From: Gentiana macrophylla
Lineage: Eukaryota; Streptophyta; Magnoliopsida; Gentianales; Gentianaceae
Reading direction: 5' to 3'
NCBI GenBank assembly: GCA_026214975.1
Contig: CM047810.1
Span: forward strand, 1,116,001 to 1,180,000
DNA: 64,000 bases
Below are positions 44,043 through 55,273 of this stretch, piece by piece. Every line of letters starts with the position of its first letter. The first letter of the stretch is position 1. The position numbers were made by a program, and so were the translations under genes. The notes beneath the pieces were generated by a model. The model was not told where the DNA came from. It was given only the letters and a program-made list of their open reading frames with translations, and searched no databases.

Positions 44043-47000
44043 TGTGGATGATGTTTGCATGCATGTTAGATTACACTCTCATAATCATTTTAACACGATA
44101 AATTAATGTTGTTCAACATTTGTTGTGTTGAGGTGGTGATGCGTTTGATCTAATCGTTTTCTACCCGAGGAAGGAATTAGTTATTAATTTGGCGTCGAGT
44201 GGTGTGTGTTTTTTTTCTTTGTTTTCTTTTAATGTAATATATAAATCAACGCATGAGTACCGTATTTGTCTTGATCGAGTATCAGAACATGTTTGAAATT
44301 GTATGAACTGAATGAAATAATGTCTTTCTTTTTCATGTTCTATGATGTTTAATTTCTCAGAAGCGAGAATGAAATAAAAGTTATAAAATTATATGTTTTC
44401 AATATATGATGTAACTGCGCCTTAATATATATAGATTTCATGTGTTTGTATCATGGTTTTATCAGTGGTTTTATGGTGGTTCAGGACCACCATGTCATAC
44501 TTGTCCACCAATAAAATATCTTATAAGAAGGAGAAAACGCCAATATACGTATTTATATTTTACTGTGGTGGCCGCATATGTTATTTGTTATTTTATAGAT
44601 CATGGATCACCAAAGTAAATCGTTAGTCAGGATATAATAAAATTTCCTGGTTTTATGCATTAATTTGTTCAATGCTTTCATGATATTCTTCGTCTTGTTG
44701 TCACAGTAGTACGTGACTATGCTTTTTTTTTTTATTTTTATTTTTTATTTATTTATTATTTTTTATTGTCTGTTGTTGAAGTTTTAGCTTCAAGGTTTGT
44801 TACCGGTAATGGAGCATTTGAAAAACGAAAATACAAAATTGGGGTCGTAAGAATCAACTTGTCGATAATAATACATTACTGATCATATCAATGTATACGA
44901 TATAAATCATCATAAATTATATAAAAATGTGTTTTTATCGTTTATTGTATAACTAACATTACTTCTCTTTTAAAAAATAAAAAATAATTAATGTACTGAT
45001 GCAATCACCCTAACATAATGAAAGTTATAGATGTTGCAAATGGACTCTAAAATTTAAATGTCACCGGATACTAAATGTATTGTAACGCGTGTCATATCTG
45101 ATACATATATATCCGACATCGACATTCACCAGATACTTACGATACACGTTTAATTAAGGATGAATTTGTAATTTTTAAAAATTGGATACGAGATTCGTGT
45201 ATGAATTTTGATAATAACTCAATATGTGAAATGAATAACTATGTCAAAAATTGAGAAAGTACCTTCGGATAATGACTAAATAACTATACAAATTGATAAA
45301 ATACCGTAAAAAAACTGTACTCATGTATTTGTATCCGTACAACCTAAAATGTCACAACAAGACATATCAAAATATTATGAAAACGTCATTTCATACATCC
45401 ACTTAACTGCTTAAGCCAATTATACTTTCTACGACGATTCTGCTTCGAACGCATTGCGTATTAGTGTGTGTTTCCTTTCGTTTCCAAAATAATAAAAATT
45501 GTAAAAACGTTATAAATGATGTTGTGATGTTTTGTTATGTCACGTGTTTCTTATTATGTTTTGCATTCATTTATTATACGAGACCAATAACTATGACATC
45601 ATTACAATCCAAGATGACTCATTTCGAGAAATGATCCGAAATTTTATTCAGATGCAAATCGTCTGAGTTTGAAACTACATTTTTATCAATAAATTTGTAT
45701 ATGCAGTGTCACCGGAGCATAAACTACATTTTAAACTATAAAACGGCATTTTTTAACAACAAAATTATATCGTTTTAATACTAAAAACAATCACCGGATC
45801 TCAATATGATCACGTGACCCCGCCAAGTGAACAATAGATCCGCCCCTGACTCATTTTGTACATAAATGAATACGAATATGAAGTGTCATCAAGGGCGCGC
45901 AGACCTATACTATGGACAAAGGAGACTAAGCTCATCCGAACAAAAAAATATTAAATTGTAAAATTTATGTATTCCAGTTTGATTAATAAAATACTTTTAA
46001 TCCACTACACCCGACGAACTCGATATTGTTTATTAGTCCATCCTAGATTAATCCTGACTCCGCATTACACTAGATAGATTGACATGTTTGGATTACAATG
46101 GTGGATTACAATGGTGATGACTATTCGTGACCACATTGATAACATTAATAATTGAGCACAAATGTAACAAATTGAAGACCAAAACCTGGGGGGAAAAAAT
46201 ATGACAACTATATCAACAGGTAGCTACTGCTTGGAATATTTAAGCGCGCCGGTATGTCGTCGAATTAGGTTTTTATCTTGAGTCGACGACAGTGTCGTCC
46301 TAAAAAGCGGGGTTCGACTGACGGCGAGGTCAACGCCCAAACCTAAACGAACCTATCACGAATGACACACCATTTCGTAGAAGGATTTTTTCATTTAGGA
46401 AACACCATTTCGGGTTTGCGTGCTCATTGGGACATATCCTTTGAAGATTTAACCGGTTTGTTCTTTCGTGAAGAGTGCATAATATCTTTCGTTGTACATA
46501 TATAGAGAGACATCATCAACGTTCGGTGAAAAACACGAATAGAAGCATCATCGATCTACAAACATAATGTGTATTCTCTAAAGTAGTCTTCATCAATTGA
46601 ATCTCGAGAGAGTGCTTAAAACATCTCTTTAAAGAAACGCTTTATACGTCTTTAGAGATCATTCATTTTGTTTGTTTTATCACATTTTTCTAACATATTT
46701 CCCGTGACTTAATCCAATTCAAAAAAAAAAAAGTATACATATGTGATGTGATGTGTATTATAATTTAGGCATTGTAATTTTTCTACTTTATCAATTGAAG
46801 TAAAAAAAAATATAGGTCAATTAAAAATTCTTTTGGCGCTTTATTAACACATTCTATTACGTTAGATTGGATTAGATCATACGGTTTTTTTTTTTAAAAT
46901 TGCGAATACGTAAATTCGGCGCCGAAATTATCGCGCGCTCACGCCGTTTCTCCGGCTTATAGCTAGGGCCGGCCCTGTATATCAACAAACATATAACTCA

Positions 47001-47362
47001 CACATTTGTTTTGAGCGAGACTCAAGCCTGTAAGAATTACAAAGGTGGTGTTATTATAATAACGGATGTGACCATTAATGAAAAATCGTATTTTACATTT
47101 AATCTTATTGAATCTATATCATAATCAATGGATCTTAAAACATAATCAACGGTATACAAAATGCTATGGCAAAATAAAATTTCTACTTTACAAAACCTCA
47201 TGACCATGCTGTCGTTTTATTTTTGAGGTTAAATCGGAATGGATTTTCTTGCAATGAGATGTCGTTTTATGAACATATGTGTCAATTTTATCGTTACCAT
47301 AATGTTACTCATATCTATATCAGTAATTGGTTCCCTTAGTATTTATTTTCTTTCTTTCATTT

Positions 47363-47365
<3 letters not shown>
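44043..47365. other. Long intergenic region, no gene recognised
   Basis: 3.3 kb of AT-rich DNA. I see no coding exon, tRNA or clear element. Short features: a T-rich stretch near 44725-44765, and a GGGCCGGCCCTG palindrome near 46967 that recurs near 47900. The first 300 bases should contain the 3'UTR and polyadenylation site of the DOG1-domain gene. Confidence 0.5.

Positions 47366-47431
<66 letters not shown>
47366..47431. repeat. (AT)n microsatellite
   Basis: About 33 uninterrupted TA/AT dinucleotides. It is translated as Tyr-Ile repeats in one frame, which is not real coding. Confidence 0.95.
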
Positions 47432-47433
<2 letters not shown>

Positions 47434-47971
47434 CGGGCCTGCACCGGATATTTTTGAGCCTTTCTTAGCTAAGTCAGCAAAATAGGTATTTTAGTTCAAA
47501 TTATTTTTTCAAAACATAATTACAAAATATTATTTCAAAATCGTCTTTCTAAAATCTATGAGATCAAAATTTAAATTAATTGATATTAGATATATACTTT
47601 TCATATATTCTTTATCGTTTGACATTAGGGTTCTTTAAAACGGGTTCGACCTGAACGGATGGACCCATATAATTCGAAATGATGAATAAGAGTTATTATG
47701 AATTTGGGCCGATAATTTGGAATTCTCTCAATTCAAGTAATTTTTTTTACACATTATATTAGTGGGCCTACTATTTTGGGTATTTATAAAAGATGTAATT
47801 TTGGGATTGGATCTACACGTTATTTTTTTTTTATGAAAGATGTAATTTTGGGACTCGGGACGGTTGGGCCTTCGGCCACGCATCCTCTGCCTATGCATTG
47901 GGCCGGCCCTGTATAATACAGGGCCGACCTAGGGATGCATGTTTGAAATCATATTCTAACTAGATTTATTA
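47432..47971. other. Intergenic with GGGCCGGCCCTG repeats
   Basis: AT-rich. Near 47900-47932 GGGCCGGCCCTG is followed after TATAAT by CAGGGCCGACC, an inverted pair. This may be the end of a decayed element beginning near 46967. Confidence 0.35.
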
Positions 47972-48244
47972 CTACATCCGTCCCAAAATATAAGTCCTTT
48001 TGGTGTTTTCACACAGATTAAGAAAGTTGTTTAAATAGGTTATGTGTCATTTATTTTGATAGAAAAGTCTAAAATGCCCTTTGACTGTTATTAATAAGGA
48101 GTAGTGAAAAGTGGATGGATAGATAATAAATGAGGGGTAGAAAGAGAAAAATGTAATAAATGTTTTCTTGATTATTTAAATGAATTTACATTATGAGACA
48201 AAATATAAACGGTAGATGGATTTATATTTTGGGTCGAAGGTAGT
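47972..48244. mobile_element. Decayed Stowaway-like MITE
   Basis: Ends CTACATCCGTCCCAAAATAT and an inverted partner ATATTTTGGGTCGAAGGTAG, with TA on both sides. The interior resembles 11427-11700 (CTAAAATGCCC, AGGGGTAGAAAG, GTAATAAATG). Confidence 0.8.
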
Positions 48245-48999
48245 ACAGTACATATTATATTGTCACCTTCAGATACTTTCAAATATTTAACATGGTAAAC
48301 ATGTCGATCGTGATAAAGCGTTAAAAGGGATACACAAAGTTTCACTTCTTTAAGTGTATATTTTTAATAAAAGAAAATGTATTACTCATTTTATGCCATA
48401 CTAGTATACAACATATACTAATCATATATAAAACTCAACATATATTTATAAAAATAAAAATAAAAGGTTAAATCGTAGTATATTCTAAAGTGTTCCATCT
48501 CGAAAGGATACGTAAGAGCCAAAATTAAGGAGTAATTCGATGCGGGGAATCCTCCATTAGGATTGGCGTCGGATACATGTGGCGTGTGTATAAAGACAAA
48601 ACTAGTTTTTTTTATACACACGCTGATAATGTGATCCGACTACCGAAATTCCAATGATGACTCTGCAGATCGAATCATCCCAAAATTAATTAATGTGCTT
48701 TGATATACACCGCCAATGTTTTTCTTACAAATCTATAACTTAAGGGAACTTATTGTGTGGTGTCTCCACACGCGGTGCGGAAAGCGATGTGGTAGTCACT
48801 GCACACACAGCTTTTATTCTCAGTATTTAAACAATTATGATTACGATCGTTTACCCGTCATTTTTCCTTCACATTCCTTCACCACACTAACTTACCGTAA
48901 CTTAATTAGGGTACGTAAACAAAATAACAAGGGTCAAAACAACTACTAATACTAGTACATGGCAATATCCAAGTGTCACAAAGCCACGCATTTGATGAT
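48245..48999. other. Intergenic, no gene recognised
   Basis: AT-rich spacer before the palindrome. No element or gene recognised. Confidence 0.4.
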
Positions 49000-49258
49000 A
49001 AAACATGGATGCATGGTGATACATCCACTACATATAGTGTGTAGTGAACATGTCAATAAATATTCTTATCCATTATTTTAAGGGAAACATGATATTATAT
49101 GCCCAAAAAGTAAAAGGTTTGTATATACTATGCCCCGTATGCAGTAGTTTGGAAAATATGCTTGCGTCCCATTTGCACGGCATGTGCGTGGGGGAGCAGA
49201 TCCATTCTCTTTTTTTCTTTTTTTAATATTTTGTTTTGCAAAACGTATATCATATATG

Positions 49259-49515
49259 TACTATATCTGTATCAATATATAAATCCGTTTAACCATTTTC
49301 ACATGAATTTTAAGTGTCATTAATTTTAATGATATAAGTGTATTATTCCCTTTGACTCACATTAATATTATAGTTGTAAAGTAGGTAATGTATACTGTAA
49401 TATATTAGGGGTAAAAGAAATAAAAATGTAATAAATGCTTTATTGATATTCTAAATTGACTTATTTTGGGACAAAGTCAAAAAACTAAACGGATTTACAT
49501 TTTAGACGAAGGTAT
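49259..49515. mobile_element. Stowaway-like MITE in the left palindrome arm
   Basis: It resembles 47972-48244: a CTATATCTGTAT...AAATCCG start, an AGGGGTAAAAGAAATAAAAA middle and an ACATTTTAGACGAAGGTA end. It has a mirror copy in the right arm (about 50785-51025), so it was present before the arms were duplicated. Confidence 0.6.
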
Positions 49516-49517
49516 TA

Positions 49518-49791
49518 CTCCCTCCGTCCCAATTATTTGGGACATTTTGGAACTCACAAGATTTAAGGAGACATCAATTAATGAGTTGTCTAGTCATTTA
49601 AAACTTAACTAATTTACCTTTTTAACCTTTTAATATGCTGTTCTATTTTCACAATATTTAAGAGGCATCAATTAAGGTGTTGGGCAATTTAGGCAGTTAA
49701 AGGAAATACTTTAAGTCTATTTTGAGTTATGAGACTTATTTTGGGACGGCCAAAAAAAGAATAAATCCCAAACAAATTGGGACGGAGGGAG
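49518..49791. mobile_element. Stowaway-like MITE present only in the left arm
   Basis: Inverted ends CTCCCTCCGTCCCAATTA and AATTGGGACGGAGGGAG, with TA on each side (49516-49517, 49792-49793). The corresponding position in the right arm (about 50772-50785) has no such sequence, so it inserted after the palindrome formed. Confidence 0.9.
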
Positions 49792-50184
49792 TATATATTT
49801 AGTGTTGCAGATCATTTTGCTCTAGGACACTCTTTTAGACGTAAAATGATCTTAATATATTTTTTGGGTTCTCCCTTGTTTTCTTTTTTTGAAGATCCCT
49901 TTTTTTAATAGCGAATATTGGTCGATAAACAATGGTTTTTGTTCTGTTCCAATATATTGAATGATAATTGGGAAAATTCAAAAAAATACCTTTTTCCCCT
50001 TAAATTAGTATGAAAAATACAACCCAAAATAAAAAACGAGTCTATCTCCCAGCTTAAGATGGGCGATATCGCCCATCATTGAAAAACGCATATTTTTTTC
50101 ACATTAAAACGGGTCTATGGTTTTTTTTTCCATTAAACTCGTTATTTTGATATTTATATCAAATTGTCGTGTGTTTTTTGTCCA

Positions 50185-50376
50185 ACCAGTGGCGGACCTA
50201 CATACAACCAATGGGGGCAATTGTCACCCCTTAATCCGAAAAAAATACACTAAAATTTGTACGATACATATAGTTTGCCCCCTACCCCTAAAATTTGTAA
50301 AATTTGTGTATTTTTTTCGATTAAGAGAAGTGTTGGCGCTTCTGTTGTGTATGTAGGTCCGCCACTGGTTGGACAA
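50185..50376. mobile_element. Short inverted-repeat element at the palindrome centre
   Basis: CCAGTGGCGGACCTACATAC and its complement bound about 190 bp. CAGTGGCGGA-type ends are common among plant hAT-like MITEs. Because the flanks are also inverted, no independent target duplication can be seen. It may have seeded the foldback. Confidence 0.5.
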
Positions 50377-51260
50377 AAAACGCACGACAATTTGTTTATA
50401 AATATCAAAATAACGAGTTTAATGGAAAACAAAAATACCAGAGACCCGTTTTAATGTGAAAAAAATATGTGTTTTCAATGATGGGCGATATCGCCCATCT
50501 TAAACTGGGAGATAGACTCCGTTTTTTATTTTGGGTTGTATTTTTCATACTAATTTAAGGTGGAAAAAATGTATTTTTTTGAATTTTCCCGGTTATCATT
50601 CTATATATTGAAACAGAACAAAACCATTGTTTATCGGCCAATATTCGTTATTAAAAAAAGGGATCTTCAAAAAAAGAAAATCAAGGGAGAACCCAAAAAA
50701 TATATTAAGATCATTTTACGTCTAAAAGAGTGTCCTAGAAAGAAAATGATCTGCAACACTAAATATATATTATATTAAATGCAAAATGTAAATTGTTTAA
50801 TTTTTTGACTTTCATCTCCAAAATAAGTCAATTTAGAATATCAATAAAATATTTATTACATTTTTATTTCTTTTACCCCTAATTTATTATACATTACTTA
50901 CTTTACAACTATTACATTAATGTGAGTCAAAAAGAATAATACACTTTTACTATTAAAACTAATGACACTTAAAATGTGAAAATGGTTAAACGGATTTATA
51001 TATTGATACGGATATAGTACATATATGATATATGTTTTGCAAAACAAAATAAAAAATAAAAAAAATAATGGCTCTGCTCCCCCCACAAACATGCCACGCA
51101 AAGGGGACGCAAGCATATTTTCCAAACTAATGCATACGGGGCATAGTATACAAACCATTTGTTTTTTGGGCATATAATATCATGTTTCTCTTATTTTAAT
51201 AAGTACACTTTGATCATTGACAATTCTTGATGTAGTGTATGTGTATTTGCACCTATCATT

Positions 51261-51577
51261 TTCCATAAAACATAGCAAAACATGGCATTTTTTCCTTCTC
51301 CTCCCAAGTCCCAAGTCCCAACTCCCAAGTGGCATCCATCGATCATACTACCACCTCCACCTGACCATTTAGAGAATTAATGCTCATCTGTTTGTTGTTT
51401 GCACCGACTAGTATTAATGCTCACTTTTGTTTTTATTAGGCTCTTTTTTATTAATGTTGAGTTGGGCGGCAATTTGATAAGAGTAACGATACACCCACTA
51501 CTTATCTTACCATAACATCATATATAACATAATCAACAACTTTGATTTTATTAGAATTTCATCATAATAAATAATTC
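51261..51577. other. Intergenic, no gene recognised
   Basis: A small CCCAAGTCCCAAGTCCCAACTCCCAAGT simple repeat lies near 51303 (unit CCCAAGT). Otherwise featureless. Confidence 0.4.
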
Positions 51578-51597
51578 ATCACTTTAATCAATAGAAA

Positions 51598-51823
51598 AAT
51601 GTTGAACCCCAACATTAAAGGTCCCTCACTTCGATCCTACGAAATGTGGGAGATGTGTCGTGAACTCTAAGAGCCGGCCAACACGCGCTTTACAACCATC
51701 TGATTTGAAGGGTGTTATCAATCGGAATCAACCCCTTTACGGGAATCGAACCGTGACCTCCAAATTTACGGTGCAGGTTGCTTTTACACACCCACGCCAC
51801 CACTGGCGCCATATCCAGGGGAT
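51598..51823 (-). mobile_element. tRNA-derived SINE with 20-bp target duplication
   Basis: On the minus strand the element opens TGGCGCCAGTGGTGGCGTGG, which holds an A-box-like sequence (complement of 51788-51798), and carries the B box GGTTCGATTCC (complement of 51742-51752). These are the internal RNA polymerase III promoter parts inherited from a tRNA. The perfect direct repeat ATCACTTTAATCAATAGAAA flanks it (51578-51597 and 51824-51843). The element is 226 bp and non-coding. Confidence 0.92.
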
Positions 51824-52093
51824 ATCACTTTAATCAATAGAAATAGTGAATGTAGTGGAGAATGCACAATCTGAGATGTGTAGTGCACATACCGCTTTTG
51901 AAAACCTAAAAATGACTTATTTTTTTTAATATTTCAATGCAAAATATTGTATTATTTTAGGCTAAATAATAATGTTATATCGTTGTTTAGTATGAAAGCA
52001 AAACAATCGATTTAATATCAGATTGTTTGGTAAGAAGGACTTAGATTTTTGACACCACCAAAATCCAAAAGGCCTATATTACGGAGACGGAGA

Positions 52094-52358
52094 GCAGCTT
52101 CGTCCCATAAAAAATGTCTAATTATTTAAAATGAATTGTCACATAAAAGTGTCTATTTAAAAAACCAATATATCATTTAATGCAATTTTTTCAAATATAC
52201 CCCTATCATAACATTAATTTTATATATTCATATTCCAAAAGAGCATTTATTATTTGATATGGTATATATGTCCATCATTACTTAAAATACAACACATTAA
52301 TTATTTTTTTAATTTGTGTGCACCATAAAAAATGGACATTTTTTGTGTGACGGAGGTA
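52094..52358. mobile_element. Decayed Stowaway/Tc1-like MITE
   Basis: Inverted CTTCGTCCCATAAAAAATG and CATTTTTTGTGTGACGGAGG ends, in the same style as the other CTCCGTCCC elements. Borders are approximate. Confidence 0.6.
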
Positions 52359-52439
52359 GTATATAGATAGATTGACATGTTTGGATTACAGTGGTGATGA
52401 CTATTAGTTATAAAAGAATGATGATCACTACATTCATAA

Positions 52440-52468
52440 CTAGCCTTAAAACTCGTGCATCATGCACG
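52440..52468 (-). mobile_element. Helitron 3' terminus, minus strand
   Basis: On the minus strand a hairpin (CGTGCA, TGA, TGCACG) is followed by AGTTTTAAGG, CTAG and T. This is the Helitron 3' signature, and the body would extend rightwards on the plus strand. The other end was not found. Confidence 0.6.
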
Positions 52469-52950
52469 TGATGAGGTAAGAATCATAATATTAAACTATT
52501 TAATAAAAGTATGGTTTCAATAATAAAAAAATACAACCCCCCCAAGCGGTTACTAAAGTAACTCCGGTAAGAGATTCTCCTTATTGACAAAGTTTCAACA
52601 ATACACTATGCTAGCCTTGAACACCTTGTAGTAATTTTTATTATAACACCAAAAAAGAAGTTAACATAAGTTGATTTGTATTGCATAAAAAGCTATACAA
52701 CAAAATGCACCATTACAATGTAGCTATGAATTGAAGGAAATAATAACCTTATCATGGATAGGGAACATAAGTTACATAATGAATTAATAAAACCTTCACA
52801 TTTTATTTCTTGTGCATAAGAAACCACCCACACCCCCCACCTTCTTTTTTTAGAAGAAGAACCCCAAATATTTATTACCATCTTATCATAACATCCACCA
52901 CCATCTATGTATATCTATTCTTTCACAGGTGGAGAATCATATATAAACCG
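52469..52950. other. Possible Helitron body, no gene recognised
   Basis: No helicase or replication initiator is readable. If the terminus at 52440 is real, this DNA and perhaps the minisatellite after it belong to a non-autonomous Helitron. Confidence 0.35.
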
Positions 52951-52954
52951 AAGT

Positions 52955-53780
52955 CTGCAGGACAGACTAAAAAAAATAAAGTCTGCAGGACGGACTCAAA
53001 AAATTAAGTCTGCTGGACGTACTCAAAAATTAAGTCGGGACGTCGACTCAAAAATTAAAGTCAGCATGTCATAAAGTCCAGAGGTCGACTCAAAAATCAA
53101 GTCCAGAGGTCGACTCAAAAATCGAGCTGGCAGGATGTAATCAAAAGATCAAGTCGCAGGTCGCTCAAAAATTAAGTCCGAAAAAATCAGTCTGCAGCAG
53201 TCGATTAAAAAAATCAAGTCCGCAGTCGACTCAAATAATTAGGTCTCGTGACGGACTCGAAAAATCAAGTCTACAGGACAAACTCAAAAAATCAAGCTGC
53301 ATGCGCAGTCGGCACAAAAATCAAGTCCAGTAGGAAGACTCAAAAATCAAGTCTGCAAGACAAACTCAAAAAATCAAGTCTGCAGGCCATACTCAAAAAT
53401 TTAGTCTGCATGATGGACTAAATAAAATAAGTCTGCAGTCGACTAAAAAAATCTGCAGATGGACTCAAAAATTAAGTCCGCAAGATAGACTCAAAAAAAA
53501 AAAGCAGATGACTCACTCAAAAATTAAGTCTGCAAGATAGACTCAAAAATTAAGTCCACGGTCGACTCAAAATTAAGTCTGCATGACAGTTCAAAAATTA
53601 AGTCTGCAGTCGACTCAAAAATAAAGTTTATGCATGACAGACTCAAAAAAATAAAGTCTCATTTACAGACTCAAAAAATAAGTTTGCATGACATACTCAA
53701 AAAATAAGTCTGCAGAATGGACATTGAACTGAGCTCAAGCAAGTCCGCAACAATCAAGTCTGCGCAGTAAAAAATTTGCA
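52955..53780. repeat. Minisatellite, ~27-30 bp unit, about 28 degenerate copies
   Basis: Unit close to AAGTCTGCAGGACGGACTCAAAAAAT with variable length. TCTGCAG/GACTCAAAAA recurs throughout. The end degrades into scattered AAGTCTGCA fragments. It is not a CRISPR array: there are no constant-length unique spacers and this is a plant genome. Confidence 0.88.
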
Positions 53781-54659
53781 CACGTTACTAAGTATGCCAT
53801 CCAAAAACTATAAGTTAATGCATGACATACTGGGGGTCAAGACACCCACTACTGAATCAAAGGGCTGAAAATAAAAGTTAATGCCAGAGAGCTTAACAAA
53901 AATTGCATATATTATAAAGTTAAGGCAAGAGAAAATTGCATATATTATGATCATTGTACATGTTACAATTTTGAGGCTCTTCAAAAGCAAAACGCAATAC
54001 AAGTACAAAAACCTAAGCAAGATTAGAGGTGAGTTCCGCCCGGCTCTTTGGCGGGAGTAAGATTCTCCATCGTGTTCGCTTTGAGGTAGCTCGGCGAAGC
54101 AACAAAAATAACTAGGGCGACCACGAAGGCACTCGGCGAGAGCAACGAAGACGACGGGGGTATACTTGACACAATGTCTAACCTTCCTGAAGTCCTTCGA
54201 GACGAACTACATAGACTACACCCATGCCATCCTTGTACAAAGCCTTGTTGGCCGTGATCACAACCGCCAGTCGTGAAATTGCGCCCTAGCCTCATCAATT
54301 CCTAAGGTATAGGCATAATTCCACATCGGGGCCAGCAAAGTCCCCATGGCCCGGGAGAGCTATGTGGAAAAAGGCTAAGTAAAACAAAGAAACTAGTACT
54401 TTTTCATTATTCAAAAATCTGATGACTTGTTGTACAAATTGTGGTATTTATACATTGCTGTGGGGTGTATTTGGTCTATGGGGAATATTATGTCAATCGG
54501 GAATATTTTTCAATATTCTAGTCAATCTGAATATTCAAGAATATTCTCCTATCTCGTAATCGCGATCATGTGTGACAAGTTAGAGCCGTGTTGGTCTTGT
54601 GTTGGCTTGGGCTATTGCTTGCGGCTTTGACTTTATCTTTATCACCCCATAAGCTTGAT
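53781..54659 (-). repeat. Unassigned region, probably including the 3' LTR of the copia relic
   Basis: Left of the copia RNase H end, CTTATGGGGTGATAAAG (minus) could be a polypurine tract followed by an LTR start near 54648. A CCACATCGGGGCC phrase near 54323 resembles LTR sequence. A 91-codon minus ORF (54298-54023) is open but unlike anything I know. LTR borders are not fixed. Confidence 0.35.
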
Positions 54660-55268
54660 CATGAGTATAAAGAGTATAGTCCAAGGTCACGACAAAGTTG
54701 GATCGAATGTGGTGCATCAAGAGCCTTGGTAAATACATATGCTAGTTGGTTCGTAGTAGTGTGGATTGAAGTAGGCATGAGCAGTCCAACTTGGAATTTA
54801 TCATGGATAAAATGACAATTGAGCTCGATGTGCTTTGTACGCTCGTAAAAAACGGGATTTTCCACTATATGACAAGCGCTTTGATTGTCATAGTACAGTG
54901 GTATGGGTTAGACGGCTTAATACCCAAATCAGCCAAAATGTATACCAACTATTGCAATTTGCATGCGGTGGCAGCAAGAGTCCGATACTCCGCCTCCGCC
55001 GAGCTCCGGGAGACAGTGCTCTGTTTCTTGGATTTCCATGAAATAAACGACTTGCCCAGGAAGATGCATCTTCATGTTATAGATCGGCGTGTATCAAGAC
55101 ATCTAGCCCAATCAAAGTCCGAATACGCTGTGAGATGCTGTGAGGGAGACAATCCGTTGCCGGTCCTGATGGATTCATGCAGATTAATGTCAGAGGCAAC
55201 GGGATATAGCAACCCTTGTCCCGGAGAATCTTTGAGGAAGCGCAGAAGTCATATGGCCACTTGTTGAT
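54660..55268 (-). pseudogene. Copia RNase H and C-terminus (downstream half)
   Basis: Minus-strand blocks: [20 protein letters not shown] near 55030, then a stop after ATACKLQ, and a terminal [18 protein letters not shown] near 54850 followed by [20 protein letters not shown]. This is the standard copia C-terminal order. It was continuous with 57223-57982 before the solo LTR inserted. Confidence 0.85.
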
Positions 55269-55273
55269 GATTG

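Larger units (their letters stand above)
49000..51260. repeat. Large palindrome (foldback), arms ~1 kb, centre near 50278
   Basis: The left arm (about 49000-50262) reappears in reverse complement as the right arm (about 50295-51260). Matching landmarks: CATGATATTATATGCCCAAA (left near 49088, right near 51170), AGTGTTGCAGATCATTTT, the 20-base perfect palindrome GATGGGCGATATCGCCCATC (50058-50077 and 50480-50499), and GTGGCGGACCTACATAC (50191, complement near 50355). The two 20-mers place the axis at 50278.5. Arm identity is high by eye. A 274-bp MITE lies in the left arm only. No transposase is encoded, and no clear target duplication was found. Confidence 0.88.

Noticed and set aside
47239..47457. 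72-codon ORF with a long Tyr-Ile repeat
   Set aside because: It is only the reading of an (AT)n microsatellite.
46960..47935. A possible element bounded by GGGCCGGCCCTG repeats
   Set aside because: The motif is short and self-complementary, occurs three times without a clear pair, and no target duplication was found.
52955..53780. CRISPR-like appearance of regularly repeated units
   Set aside because: Units are degenerate and head-to-tail with no unique spacers of constant length, and the genome is a plant's. It is a minisatellite.
54023..54298. 91-codon minus-strand ORF beginning MMRLGRNFTTGG
   Set aside because: No recognisable domain, and it lies where the copia LTR should be. It is open by chance or GC bias.
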